From the IMG/VR virus record IMGVR_UViG_3300028785_000147, positions 1 to 24,284 of that record: DNA of 24,284 nt. One strand, written 5' to 3'. Source of the DNA: a virus. Both the position numbers and the translations under genes were made by a program. Positions 1 to 5,817 of the stretch are shown here, piece by piece. Below the pieces are notes generated by a model, which worked only from the letters and a program-made list of their open reading frames with translations, was not told where the DNA came from and did no database searches. Every line of letters starts with the position of its first letter. Positions within the stretch are counted from its first letter, which is position 1.

Positions 1-201
1 ATTCAGCTCCCGGCAGCGCCGGATCTCCTCCACGGCATCAGCCGCGACAAAAGGCCAGAAACTCTCACAGCGCACCGCTCCAGGCGGCAGGGGGAAATGC
101 TGATAGCTCTGAAAACCATCATGCTTGGCAGGAGCTTGCTTGCGCCAGCAGACACCGGCCGAGGGGCAATACTGCGTATCGCACTTAGTCAGATCGCTCA
201 T
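1..201 (-). CDS. Small Cys-rich phage early protein, C-terminus cut by window edge
   Basis: An open frame starts at the ATG at 201-199 and runs leftward off the window, giving 67 visible residues beginning MSDLTKCDTQYCPS. It shows spaced cysteines (C-x4-C-x5-C), then WRKQA, a QSY..F stretch and another C..F. This pattern resembles small zinc-finger-like proteins often seen in phage early regions; the function is unknown. Its start codon overlaps the stop of the upstream gene as ATGA, which argues for translational coupling and for this start. It lies on the far side of the attachment site from the integrase, as early genes do in many temperate phages. Confidence 0.6.
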   Translation of the reverse strand, partial: MSDLTKCDTQYCPSAGVCWRKQAPAKHDGFQSYQHFPLPPGAVRCESFWPFVAADAVEEIRRCRELN

Positions 202-422
202 GACGCCCTCCTTACCGTGGGATACATAGTGCGAAGCCGGGGAGCCTGGAATGGCCACACCCACCCATTGCTCCACCATTCAAGGATCCTCCCTTGATTC
301 TGCAGATGGAGCAGAAAGCGCGGCCAGTTCAGATTCGGACGATCACCAGCGTACTCGGTGCCGGGAACATGGAACCGGTGCAGCCCGATTCCTCGACGCA
401 TCTCTTCGAGGGGCTTATCCAT
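198..422 (-). CDS. Hypothetical protein upstream of the small Cys-rich gene
   Basis: A 74-residue frame starting MDKPLEEMRRGIGLHRF. Support comes from the ATGA overlap of its stop with the next gene's start at 198-201 and a G-rich stretch (GGGGGTG) just before its ATG. The product is basic and rich in Arg, Trp and Pro; no family is recognised. It would be the second gene of a leftward early transcript whose promoter should lie between about 423 and 520. It could be spurious, since composition alone does not settle it, but the precise overlap makes a real gene more likely than not. Confidence 0.45.
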   Translation of the reverse strand: MDKPLEEMRRGIGLHRFHVPGTEYAGDRPNLNWPRFLLHLQNQGRILEWWSNGWVWPFQAPRLRTMYPTVRRAS

Positions 423-517
423 GGAGCACCCCCATCCTTTTTAGATCCCAGATCCAGACCGCTACACCGCAAAGTGTAACGATCACAAAACAGATCAAAT
501 CAGCCCATCGTCGCTTC

Positions 518-540
518 TTTGTGAACGAAATTTGTGAACC
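518..540 (+). repeat. Left pair of arm-type repeats at the attachment site
   Basis: TTTGTGAACG at 518-527 and TTTGTGAACC at 531-540 are direct repeats offset by 13 bp. A matching pair with the same 13-bp offset lies on the other side of the tRNA-derived core. Paired direct repeats flanking a core, beside an integrase gene, are what arm-type binding sites of lambda-type integrases look like. Function is inferred from layout. Confidence 0.65.
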
Positions 541-558
541 TACAGATAAAACACTCTC

Positions 559-602
559 CTGACACTGTAGGGGTCGGCAGTTCGAACCTGCCACCGCGCA
601 CG
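559..602 (+). other. Attachment core: 3' part of a tRNA-Val(GAC) gene (attP-like)
   Basis: From 559 the sequence reads as a tRNA from the anticodon loop onward: loop CTGACAC with anticodon GAC, 3' anticodon strand TGTAG, variable loop GGGTC, T-arm GGCAG-TTCGAAC-CTGCC, then acceptor strand ACCGCGC and discriminator A. The bases before 559 (CTCTC) do not pair with TGTAG and no D-arm or 5' acceptor strand is present, so this is not a functional tRNA. Temperate phages commonly carry such a tRNA 3' segment as the identity segment of attP. Its position just before the integrase supports that reading. Confidence 0.8.
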
Positions 603-649
603 CTTTGGGGCTAGGATTGGTCACTATTGGGCTGTTTTTCATTGTTGCT

Positions 650-673
650 TTTGTGAACGGTTTTTGTGAACGG
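650..673 (+). repeat. Right pair of arm-type repeats at the attachment site
   Basis: TTTGTGAACGG at 650-660 is repeated at 663-673, again offset by 13 bp and in the same orientation as the left pair. The second copy lies only 7 bp before the chosen integrase start, so integrase binding here could also repress its own gene. That last point is inference. Confidence 0.65.
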
Positions 674-680
674 TCTAGGG

Positions 681-1742
681 ATGGCTAGGACTGACAAGGT
701 GAAGGGGGAGAACAGGGGACTTGCTTTGAAGCGGGGAAGCTGGTGGTTTTCCCGCATGATTCAGGGGAAGCGCTCCTGGGTGAATCTTGAGACGGCGGAT
801 CTGGCCGACGCACGGAAGAAGCGAGATGTTCTGCTTTCGATGCCCCGCTTTTCGGCGAGGGACCAGATGGTCACCATGACGGAGAAGTTTCTGGGAGAGA
901 TGCTCGCGGATGGCATTTACTCGCGAGACTCTTTTGAATCGAGGGGTTACATCCTTGGGGAGCTGTGCCGCTATCTTGGAGAGGAGCAAACTGTCCAGAA
1001 AGTCACGGAGAGCGACCTCCGGGCGTGGCTGGCGACGATGAAGAAACGTGGGCTTGCCGCTAGTACGATCGAATCGTACTGCGCGAGCGCGAGGGCCTTT
1101 TTCCGATGGGCTCGGGATCGGGAGAAGCTGCGGCCTGATTTCCCCGCGGAGGTGCTTCCCATCGGCAAGACCGGTAATGCCAGGGCCGTCGAGGAGGCGC
1201 TCACCAGGGAGGAGATGAGGGCCTTGCTCAAAGGTAGTAAAACTGATCATCGCATCCGCTTTGTGATGCTCTGCGGTTTCCACCTCGGCATGAGAAAGCA
1301 GGAGATCGTCGAGGCCCGGGTGAGCTGGTTTGATTTTCGGCGCAATGTGACCCACATCCACGACACACCATCTTTTCGACCAAAGGACAGGGATCGACGC
1401 TTCGTCCCGATGAATCCTGTCGTGAGGCGCTGGATGAAATTGTACCTTCGGGGCAGGAAGCCGGGTGAGCATGCCCTGATGCCCCTCATCAAAGAGCGAA
1501 CCAAAGCACGCTATCGATGGGACTTCCGAAAGCCGTTTGACGAAACGTGTCAGCGTGTCGGGGTGGAATGCAATCCCCACCTGATGCGGCACACCTTCGC
1601 ATCGATCCTCCTGGAGGATAACGCAGCCAGCATCTTCAAAGTTGCCGAGTGGCTCGGTGACGGTGTCCGTGTGGTGCAGAGGAGGTATGCTCATGTGAGG
1701 ACGAATGATGCTTCGATCAATGTGCTGGCGCGGCGGAAGTGA
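681..1742 (+). CDS. int: Tyrosine recombinase / phage integrase
   Basis: A 353-residue site-specific recombinase expected to join attP to a host tRNA-Val gene and, with a directionality factor, to excise. An N-terminal arm-binding region (about 1-55) is followed by a SAM-like core-binding domain (about 60-150) and a catalytic domain. Visible catalytic residues are R205 in GMRKQEI, H300 and R303 in HLMRH, and nucleophile Y336 in RRYAH; the second conserved His/Trp position is replaced within WLGD. ATG at 681 was chosen over GTG at 666, which would place the first codons inside the right arm repeat. Neither start has a good ribosome site. It is convergent with the excisionase-like gene, overlapping it by 26 bp. 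Confidence 0.95.
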   Translation: MARTDKVKGENRGLALKRGSWWFSRMIQGKRSWVNLETADLADARKKRDVLLSMPRFSARDQMVTMTEKFLGEMLADGIYSRDSFESRGYILGELCRYLGEEQTVQKVTESDLRAWLATMKKRGLAASTIESYCASARAFFRWARDREKLRPDFPAEVLPIGKTGNARAVEEALTREEMRALLKGSKTDHRIRFVMLCGFHLGMRKQEIVEARVSWFDFRRNVTHIHDTPSFRPKDRDRRFVPMNPVVRRWMKLYLRGRKPGEHALMPLIKERTKARYRWDFRKPFDETCQRVGVECNPHLMRHTFASILLEDNAASIFKVAEWLGDGVRVVQRRYAHVRTNDASINVLARRK

Positions 1743-1950
1743 CCTTGCCCCGGAGCGTGTCCCTATAGGTATTCCAAGCACTGCGGATCTCCTCGACATC
1801 GAAGAGCTCGACGCTGTCGCCGGGGTTGACTGGTGAGATGAGACCTTCGGAAAGGAGTTTCTCGAAGACGCCGCGATGCTCTAGCATGGCCTCGGCCGTG
1901 GCACGGCGGACACCAAGTTTCGGGGGGTGGACGATTTCGGAGTAACGCAT
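1717..1950 (-). CDS. Excisionase-like small helix-turn-helix protein
   Basis: A 77-residue protein with a helix pair and the pattern EHRGVFEKLLSEGLISPV..GDSVELFDVEEIRSAWNTYRD, resembling winged helix-turn-helix domains of the excisionase/MerR-like type, in which a recognition helix is followed by a short wing and a pointer to the target. In temperate phages such proteins beside int often control recombination direction. It is the last gene of a leftward three-gene operon and runs tail-to-tail into the integrase gene. The role as Xis is inferred from size, fold impression and position; it could instead be a small repressor. Confidence 0.65.
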   Translation of the reverse strand: MRYSEIVHPPKLGVRRATAEAMLEHRGVFEKLLSEGLISPVNPGDSVELFDVEEIRSAWNTYRDTLRGKVTSAAPAH

Positions 1951-2001
1951 GGGAAGGGGTGGGAAAGTGGGAAAGTAAAAGGTGGGAAAGTAAGAGGGGG
2001 A

Positions 2002-2196
2002 TTAGGCTTTGAGGAGGCCCAGATCTGACAGATATTCTATTCCCTTCGGGGTGATCACCTGCCATCCGTGACTCCTGCAGATCAGGGCGGCCTTTTCCAA
2101 ATGATCGCGCTCTTGCTTGCTGATCAGATTGCCATCACAAGTGACGCTTTGGAGTTGTAAGAGTTGCTCGATGCGGGAGTAGGAGGGCTTTGTCAT
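2002..2196 (-). CDS. Small hypothetical protein of the control operon
   Basis: A 64-residue protein starting MTKPSYSRIEQLLQL. The C-terminal half (KAALICRSHGWQVITPKGIEYLSDLGLL) looks like a compact helical or winged-helix unit, similar in style to small DNA-binding accessory proteins, but no family is assigned. Its start lies 5 bp after the stop of the ribbon-helix-helix gene, so the two are almost certainly co-transcribed. A role in the lysis-lysogeny or recombination switch is inferred from the neighbourhood only. Confidence 0.6.
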   Translation of the reverse strand: MTKPSYSRIEQLLQLQSVTCDGNLISKQERDHLEKAALICRSHGWQVITPKGIEYLSDLGLLKA

Positions 2197-2201
2197 TGGA
2201 A

Positions 2202-2381
2202 TTAGGCGGCGTGAGCGCGCTTGTTGCGGATGACCTCGGCGAGGAGTTTTCGGATGACGCTGGCTCGCGGCCGGTCCTGTTCCTCTGCAATTTTGTCGAG
2301 CTCCTTAACCAACTCGGTAGGTAGGGAAACACCTACTTGTACTTTTTCTGAACTCTTGGAAGTCGGCGCTGTGTCTTGCAT
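2202..2381 (-). CDS. Ribbon-helix-helix (Arc/CopG-type) DNA-binding protein
   Basis: A 59-residue gene, short enough to be missed by a 60-residue cutoff. It starts MQDTAPTSKSSEKVQVGVSL and has the ribbon-helix-helix plan: a beta strand VQVGVSLP, helix A (TELVKELDKIAEEQ), a turn with RPRAS, and helix B (VIRKLLAEVIRNK). Such proteins dimerise, insert the paired strands into the DNA major groove and often repress their own promoter. An AGGAG sequence abuts the start codon. It is divergent from a second ribbon-helix-helix gene with which it shares clear sequence similarity, and it leads the leftward control operon. Confidence 0.85.
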   Translation of the reverse strand: MQDTAPTSKSSEKVQVGVSLPTELVKELDKIAEEQDRPRASVIRKLLAEVIRNKRAHAA

Positions 2382-2473
2382 CTCCTATCCGTATGACGGA
2401 ATGAAAACACGGTCAACGGAAAAAATATATTTTGTTTGAAAAAATATACGGCGTGTGGAAATCTTATGACGAA
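2382..2473. promoter_or_regulatory. Divergent regulatory region with repeated operator-like motifs
   Basis: This AT-rich gap separates the two ribbon-helix-helix genes. It holds two exact GAAAAAATATA copies at 2419-2429 and 2438-2448 (19 bp apart), bracketed by two near-identical 16-mers, TATGACGGAATGAAAA at 2392-2407 and TATGACGAAATGAAAA at 2465-2480. The second 16-mer covers the start codon of the rightward gene. Direct repeats between divergent regulator genes are typical operators. No convincing full sigma-70 promoter could be assigned, although AT-rich TATATT-like boxes are present. Confidence 0.6.
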
Positions 2474-2782
2474 ATGAAAAACAAACCTAAAAGTCATGCC
2501 AGGGCTGAGGGGATGACGCATGTAGGATTTTCTCTCTCCAAAGATCTCCTGGAGGAGATCGATGCGCTGGCAAAGGCTGAAAATCGCAACCGATCGAACT
2601 TCATTGTCAACGAACTCAGCAAAATCGTTGAGCGGAAGAATATTCAAAAAAAACTGAAAGCTTTCCCAGATACTGGCTCAATGCCGATACGGCCTGCCCA
2701 TCCATTAGGGTACACCAGGATAAAGCTTCCTTTATCACGCGGCGCCGAAGAGCCAGCAGAATTCGAAGAGAAGCAAGATTGA
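2474..2782 (+). CDS. Second ribbon-helix-helix DNA-binding protein
   Basis: A 102-residue protein starting MKNKPKSHARAEG. Residues about 13-60 carry the ribbon-helix-helix plan: strand MTHVGFSLS, helix A (KDLLEEIDALAKAEN), turn RNRS, helix B (NFIVNELSKIVERK). The two divergent proteins align along this whole core, so they look like paralogues. The C-terminal 45 residues are unassigned. An upstream TTG at 2432 is possible but would run through the operator-like repeats, so ATG 2474 is preferred; no strong ribosome site is visible. Its likely role is the opposing regulator in the phage genetic switch, by analogy with Arc/Mnt pairs. Confidence 0.75.
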   Translation: MKNKPKSHARAEGMTHVGFSLSKDLLEEIDALAKAENRNRSNFIVNELSKIVERKNIQKKLKAFPDTGSMPIRPAHPLGYTRIKLPLSRGAEEPAEFEEKQD

Positions 2783-2814
2783 CCAGGGGGCGGGACTCGC
2801 CTAATTGCAGCATT

Positions 2815-3468
2815 ATGGAAATCTACCTGAACAAAGACGGCAATCAGCAGGGGCCCTACTCGATGGAGGAAATCAGGCAACGACTCAGTAAAGGAATCAT
2901 TTCAAGAAACGATTACGCATTTCATGAAGGATGTGTTAATTGGATTCAGGTAGCCGACTTAAAGGGGATTGATATGCATCCTGATCACGACCTGCTTGCA
3001 AAACAACAGAAGGACGTGGCTAGAAAGAGCTTTTTAGAAGCAGCCAAGAAAAAAGAAGCAGCCAAGAAAAAAAATATGTTTTCCGCCTGGGTCATTATTG
3101 GCGGGTGTTTGTTCGGAATGTGGGGTTGCTTTTCTTTTTGCGGACACCTAGCAGATGAAGCGACAAAGCCTCCTGGGCCGAGCGATTACTATTCCGAGGC
3201 TTGTGCCATGGTGAAGGCGAGCCTCCTGACTCCCTCGACGGCAAAATTCTCCGAAAGTGGAGAGGATGCGGGCGCGAGAGATCTGGGGCAGGGAATCTGG
3301 GAAGCGCACGGGTGGGTAGATTCCCAAAATGCTTTCGGAGCCATGCTGCGACAGGATTGGCACCTCATCTGGAGGCAGAATCCTCAGCAAACACTCTACT
3401 ACTCTCTCAATGGTAAACCTGTTCTGGGCAACCTAGAGAGCGCTCTGGCGAAAGCGCAGAACCGCTAG
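2815..3468 (+). CDS. GYF_2-domain single-pass membrane protein (likely cargo gene)
   Basis: A 217-residue protein. Residues 1-50 match the GYF_2 (DUF4339-like) pattern: a short strand, GPYSMEEIRQRL, SKGIIS and a conserved W..V. A Lys/Ala-rich linker (about 66-88) leads to one membrane segment at about 89-111. The C-terminal part (about 125-217) contains LLTPSTAKF and a VDSQNAFGA..R motif seen in many small bacterial envelope proteins. ATG 2815 was chosen because the domain starts there directly; a TTG at 2779 overlaps the upstream stop. It has no obvious phage-assembly role and sits with the lysogeny regulators, so it may be a prophage-expressed gene affecting the host envelope. Its stop codon lies inside a palindrome. 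Confidence 0.75.
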   Translation: MEIYLNKDGNQQGPYSMEEIRQRLSKGIISRNDYAFHEGCVNWIQVADLKGIDMHPDHDLLAKQQKDVARKSFLEAAKKKEAAKKKNMFSAWVIIGGCLFGMWGCFSFCGHLADEATKPPGPSDYYSEACAMVKASLLTPSTAKFSESGEDAGARDLGQGIWEAHGWVDSQNAFGAMLRQDWHLIWRQNPQQTLYYSLNGKPVLGNLESALAKAQNR

Positions 3469-3483
3469 CCACGTGGCTAGCGG
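3462..3483. terminator. Perfect 22-bp palindrome between convergent genes
   Basis: An uninterrupted 22-bp palindrome centred on CTAGCCACGTGGCTAG. It contains the stop codon of the GYF_2 gene and lies 7 bp from the stop of the muramidase gene, so it is placed as a bidirectional terminator for convergent transcripts. It lacks a T tract on either side, so termination may be weak. The same 22 bp recurs inside the strong terminator at 19926-19961. Confidence 0.6.
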
Positions 3484-3489
3484 CCTAGG

Positions 3490-4068
3490 TTATTGGCAGA
3501 AAGCGCTCTGCAGATCGCTCGTGCGCCTGGTCCAGTCTTCCAGATCCTCGGGAGGGTAGTTGGGAGCGATGGAGGTGTAGTAGGCCATGGCGCGCGCGCA
3601 GATCGCTTGGGCGAGGGCCTTGGAGTTCGGATCTTTCCACGTTGAATTGGTGGTTTGTGGACCGATGATATTATCGACGGTGACAGGGATGCCCCGATCG
3701 CAGAGCGCCAGTTGGAGAAAACGAACCCCGCGGCCGGTATTGAGGAAAAAGTTAGCAACGCACTCACCGACTCCCATAGGGAGATCACCAGCGCGGCAGC
3801 CGTTCCAGTATTTCGCGTAGTATTTGGAAACGAACCATGCGGGAGAGTTTGTGCAGACGAGCTGGCCTCCGGGACTGGTGATAACAGTCACCCCATCGTC
3901 GCGCTGCGTCATCCCCGCGACCGTGTACCCGGCGCCATCGTGTTGGTTTTCGACAGGGATGTTGCCCTGTGAATCAGGCTCGATCTCCTCTGGAAGTACC
4001 CAGGCAAGCCACTTTTGGAATCTGGGCGGCTCATCGTCTGCCGCATTAATGAGATCCTGAATGGTCAT
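3490..4068 (-). CDS. GH108-like muramidase / peptidoglycan-binding endolysin
   Basis: A 192-residue protein expected to cut peptidoglycan at lysis. It follows the layout of GH108-type phage lysozymes: a candidate catalytic Glu pair at 27-28, an AGYTVAGMTQRDDG stretch at 46-59 in place of the usual GGxTxxGIT, then YYAKYWNG..AGDLPMGVGECVANFFLNTG (about 83-112), LQLAL and a VDNIIGPQTT motif near 131-140 as in the C-terminal binding half. The N-terminal part is divergent, so the catalytic assignment is tentative. No signal peptide is seen, so export would need a holin. Its start overlaps the stop of the phospholipase gene as ATGA. Confidence 0.7.
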   Translation of the reverse strand: MTIQDLINAADDEPPRFQKWLAWVLPEEIEPDSQGNIPVENQHDGAGYTVAGMTQRDDGVTVITSPGGQLVCTNSPAWFVSKYYAKYWNGCRAGDLPMGVGECVANFFLNTGRGVRFLQLALCDRGIPVTVDNIIGPQTTNSTWKDPNSKALAQAICARAMAYYTSIAPNYPPEDLEDWTRRTSDLQSAFCQ

Positions 4069-4919
4069 TTCAGTGCTGCCTCAATCTGATTCCAGATCCG
4101 GGGATTGCGGATGATCTGTGACTCAGCCGCCGCAACGTAGCCATCGAGGGTCGCCTTGTCGGCGGCATCCATCGAGGGAAACTGATTCATGGAGACATTC
4201 AGAGTGATCACGCTGGCCGCATACAGGGCATCTCTATTGGCCTCGGTATCCTGGAGGGATGACATCTCACCAAAGACGATCGGAGCCCATTGCAGGAGTC
4301 CCCCTTCAGGAAGTGGCTTCGGAGTTGTTTGCTCTCCGGTTCCCAAGTGAATGACGGTGATCTCTTCAGATGGCCAGAGCTTCCGGGCAAGATTGGCAGC
4401 GTGGCGCACGGGATTATTGGCGAAGTTTCCCCCGTCGATGTAACGCGTGCCAGCCTTGCTGAATGCAGGGAAATAGGTCTGGGCCGAGGAGGAAGCCGCC
4501 GCGCACTCCCAGGCAGCCCAGGGCGTGGTCTGATCGAGCCACACGGGCCGTATGGCATCAGCATTGACCGTGGCGCAGGTGAAGAGCGTGTTGCACTCAC
4601 TCATGGCGTGCGCCCCCACACAAGCCTGCAGAGAGCTGTAAAGAGACTCGCCCCCATACTTGGCCGCCCACAGCTCCTCTGGCTTATGAAAAACCGATTC
4701 GCTGAAAATCTTCGGCCCTTCGTTGTAATACCACTTCAGGATGTCCGAGGCACCAACTGGCTGCGGAGCGGAGAGGAGCGCGCCAAGGATCGCCCCGGTG
4801 GATGTTCCCGCAATCAAGTCCCATTTTACTCCTGGGACAACGGTTTCGATCTCCTGGAGGAAGCGTGCCGGGATCACACCACGCATCCCGCCGCCGGCGA
4901 TGGAGAGGATGCGTTTCAT
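4065..4919 (-). CDS. Patatin-like phospholipase in the lysis cassette
   Basis: A 284-residue patatin-family lipid acyl hydrolase. The oxyanion-hole loop GGGMRG is at residues 9-14, the nucleophile elbow GTSTG places Ser at 40, and the DGG motif places the catalytic Asp at 162, so the Ser-Asp dyad is intact. Members cleave acyl chains from membrane phospholipids; relatives serve as effectors in anti-phage systems (CapV of CBASS) and as secreted toxins. There is no signal peptide. Its stop overlaps the muramidase start (ATGA), and small membrane proteins and a lipoprotein precede it, so it is most simply read as a lysis-module gene attacking the inner membrane. A role in lysogenic defence cannot be excluded. 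Confidence 0.9.
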   Translation of the reverse strand: MKRILSIAGGGMRGVIPARFLQEIETVVPGVKWDLIAGTSTGAILGALLSAPQPVGASDILKWYYNEGPKIFSESVFHKPEELWAAKYGGESLYSSLQACVGAHAMSECNTLFTCATVNADAIRPVWLDQTTPWAAWECAAASSSAQTYFPAFSKAGTRYIDGGNFANNPVRHAANLARKLWPSEEITVIHLGTGEQTTPKPLPEGGLLQWAPIVFGEMSSLQDTEANRDALYAASVITLNVSMNQFPSMDAADKATLDGYVAAAESQIIRNPRIWNQIEAALK

Positions 4920-4930
4920 GCGATCGGGAA

Positions 4931-5020
4931 GTCGAGGGACGAAGGACGAAGGTCGAAGGCCAGAAAAAGAGAAAGGGCCTTTTTCATTTTTAGACAGGAT
5001 GAACAGGATTTACAGGATGG
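4931..5020. repeat. Host-type short interspersed repeats
   Basis: GTCGAGGGACGAAGGACGAA and related units occupy 4931-4961, and a GACAGGATGAACAGGAT-type unit followed by TTACAGGATGG lies at 4993-5020. They fill the gap between the phospholipase and lipoprotein genes. Similar units recur at 13418-13491 and 17754-17823. They look like chromosomal interspersed repeats carried by the phage. Confidence 0.7.
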
Positions 5021-5022
5021 GA

Positions 5023-5244
5023 TCAGCGGATCTTGATCTCTTTTACAGCCAGCGAAGTGAGCACGGAGGCCGCGACGGCCGTTCCTACTGCGTAGCAGAC
5101 CTTCTCTGTCGTGCTGGCCGCGACCTTGACAGGCGCGGAGTTATTCACCACATAGTCACGAGCGCAGCCGGAGAGGCAGAGAAGGGGAATAAGGGTGAAG
5201 GCTGAAAGCTGAAAGCTGAGGATGCCGAGTCGAAGGCTTTTCAT
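5023..5244 (-). CDS. Small lipoprotein of the lysis cassette (spanin candidate)
   Basis: A 73-residue protein starting MKSLRLGILSFQLSAFT. A lipoprotein signal peptide ends in the lipobox LSGC with Cys at 27, so the mature protein should be lipid-anchored in the outer membrane. Residues 49-67 form a second hydrophobic stretch before a basic tail KEIKIR. Lipobox plus C-terminal membrane segment is the plan of unimolecular spanins, but only about 22 residues lie between them, far shorter than known examples. An Rz1-like lipoprotein or a lysis-timing factor are alternatives. The signal-peptide core SFQLSAF is encoded by a short interspersed repeat. Confidence 0.6.
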   Translation of the reverse strand: MKSLRLGILSFQLSAFTLIPLLCLSGCARDYVVNNSAPVKVAASTTEKVCYAVGTAVAASVLTSLAVKEIKIR

Positions 5245-5284
5245 AATTTTTCTTTCAGCTTTCAAGTTTCATCCTTCAGCTTTT
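5197..5284. repeat. Inverted pair of interspersed repeats around the lipoprotein start
   Basis: GAAGGCTGAAAGCTGAAAGC-type units at 5197-5220 face TTCAGCTTTCAAGTTTCATC-type units at 5253-5284. In the minus-strand transcript they can pair into a long imperfect hairpin that encloses the lipoprotein start codon at 5244. This could limit translation of the gene; that is inference from complementarity. Confidence 0.6.
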
Positions 5285-5533
5285 CTGCGATGGCACTGGA
5301 GGAATCGGTGTGATCGTGGGGGCGGCCGTGGTTGCCGCTGGAGGCTTGATGTAGAGCGCTCCGAGACCGACGATTGCGCCGGTCAGCGCAGCACCGCCAA
5401 GGGCCTTGTAGTTCGTCGGCTGGCCTCCGGATTGCAGATACTGAACGGCGGCCTGTCCTGCACCGGAGAGCAAAGCGCTCCCGACCGTTACGGCGATGGG
5501 TTTAATCCAGGAGATGAGGGATTGAAGGTTCAT
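5276..5533 (-). CDS. Small two-helix membrane protein (holin-like)
   Basis: An 85-residue protein starting MNLQSLISWIKPIAV. Hydrophobic stretches at about 11-32 and 43-62 are followed by a Pro/Thr-rich tail. The segment NYKALGGAALTGAIVGLGAL resembles short phage proteins that sit beside holins and endolysins. The start at 5533 overlaps the upstream stop as ATGA; an in-frame upstream start at 5572 lies inside the previous gene and is rejected. It is a candidate holin or antiholin partner, by size, hydrophobicity and place only. Confidence 0.6.
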   Translation of the reverse strand: MNLQSLISWIKPIAVTVGSALLSGAGQAAVQYLQSGGQPTNYKALGGAALTGAIVGLGALYIKPPAATTAAPTITPIPPVPSQKS

Positions 5534-5778
5534 GATTTTGGCGATTTGTTTTCCTTGTGAAATTTGATCCACACGGAAATCAGCCAGCCCAAGATGACCC
5601 CGAGCGAGATCAGGATTGAGAGAGTGCCGCTCAAAACCGTAATGGCTGTCGCGAAGTCCTGGAGCGAAGGCGCGTGAATTGGTGCCGTGGCAATGGAATT
5701 TGCCACATAGGTCACTGAGCCAGTACCTATGCTGGCTGCTACTCCTTGGGGTGATGGTTGTGGAATTGGGTTATCCAT
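5530..5778 (-). CDS. Small membrane protein, holin candidate
   Basis: An 82-residue protein with a Pro-rich N-terminus and one strong membrane segment at about 48-71 (LSGTLSILISLGVILGWLIS), ending in a charged tail KFHKENKSPKS. A single membrane pass with a short charged C-terminus fits several small holin classes. It is the first of two coupled membrane-protein genes (ATGA overlap at 5530-5533) ahead of the lipoprotein, phospholipase and muramidase. No family motif is recognised. Confidence 0.6.
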   Translation of the reverse strand: MDNPIPQPSPQGVAASIGTGSVTYVANSIATAPIHAPSLQDFATAITVLSGTLSILISLGVILGWLISVWIKFHKENKSPKS

Positions 5779-5817
5779 GAATTACTGAGCTTTGCGGTTG
5801 TTAAAAAATCAGTCGCA

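Noticed and set aside
559-602. A complete tRNA gene
   Set aside because: No D-arm, 5' acceptor strand or 5' anticodon strand is present; only the 3' part exists.
415-642. A 75-residue minus-strand frame with a hydrophobic C-terminus
   Set aside because: It runs through the tRNA-derived attachment core and ends across the start of the better-supported 198-422 gene.
675-1799. A long minus-strand open frame opposite the integrase gene
   Set aside because: It is antisense to a clear tyrosine recombinase, and its product is low-complexity Arg/Pro/His with no family features.
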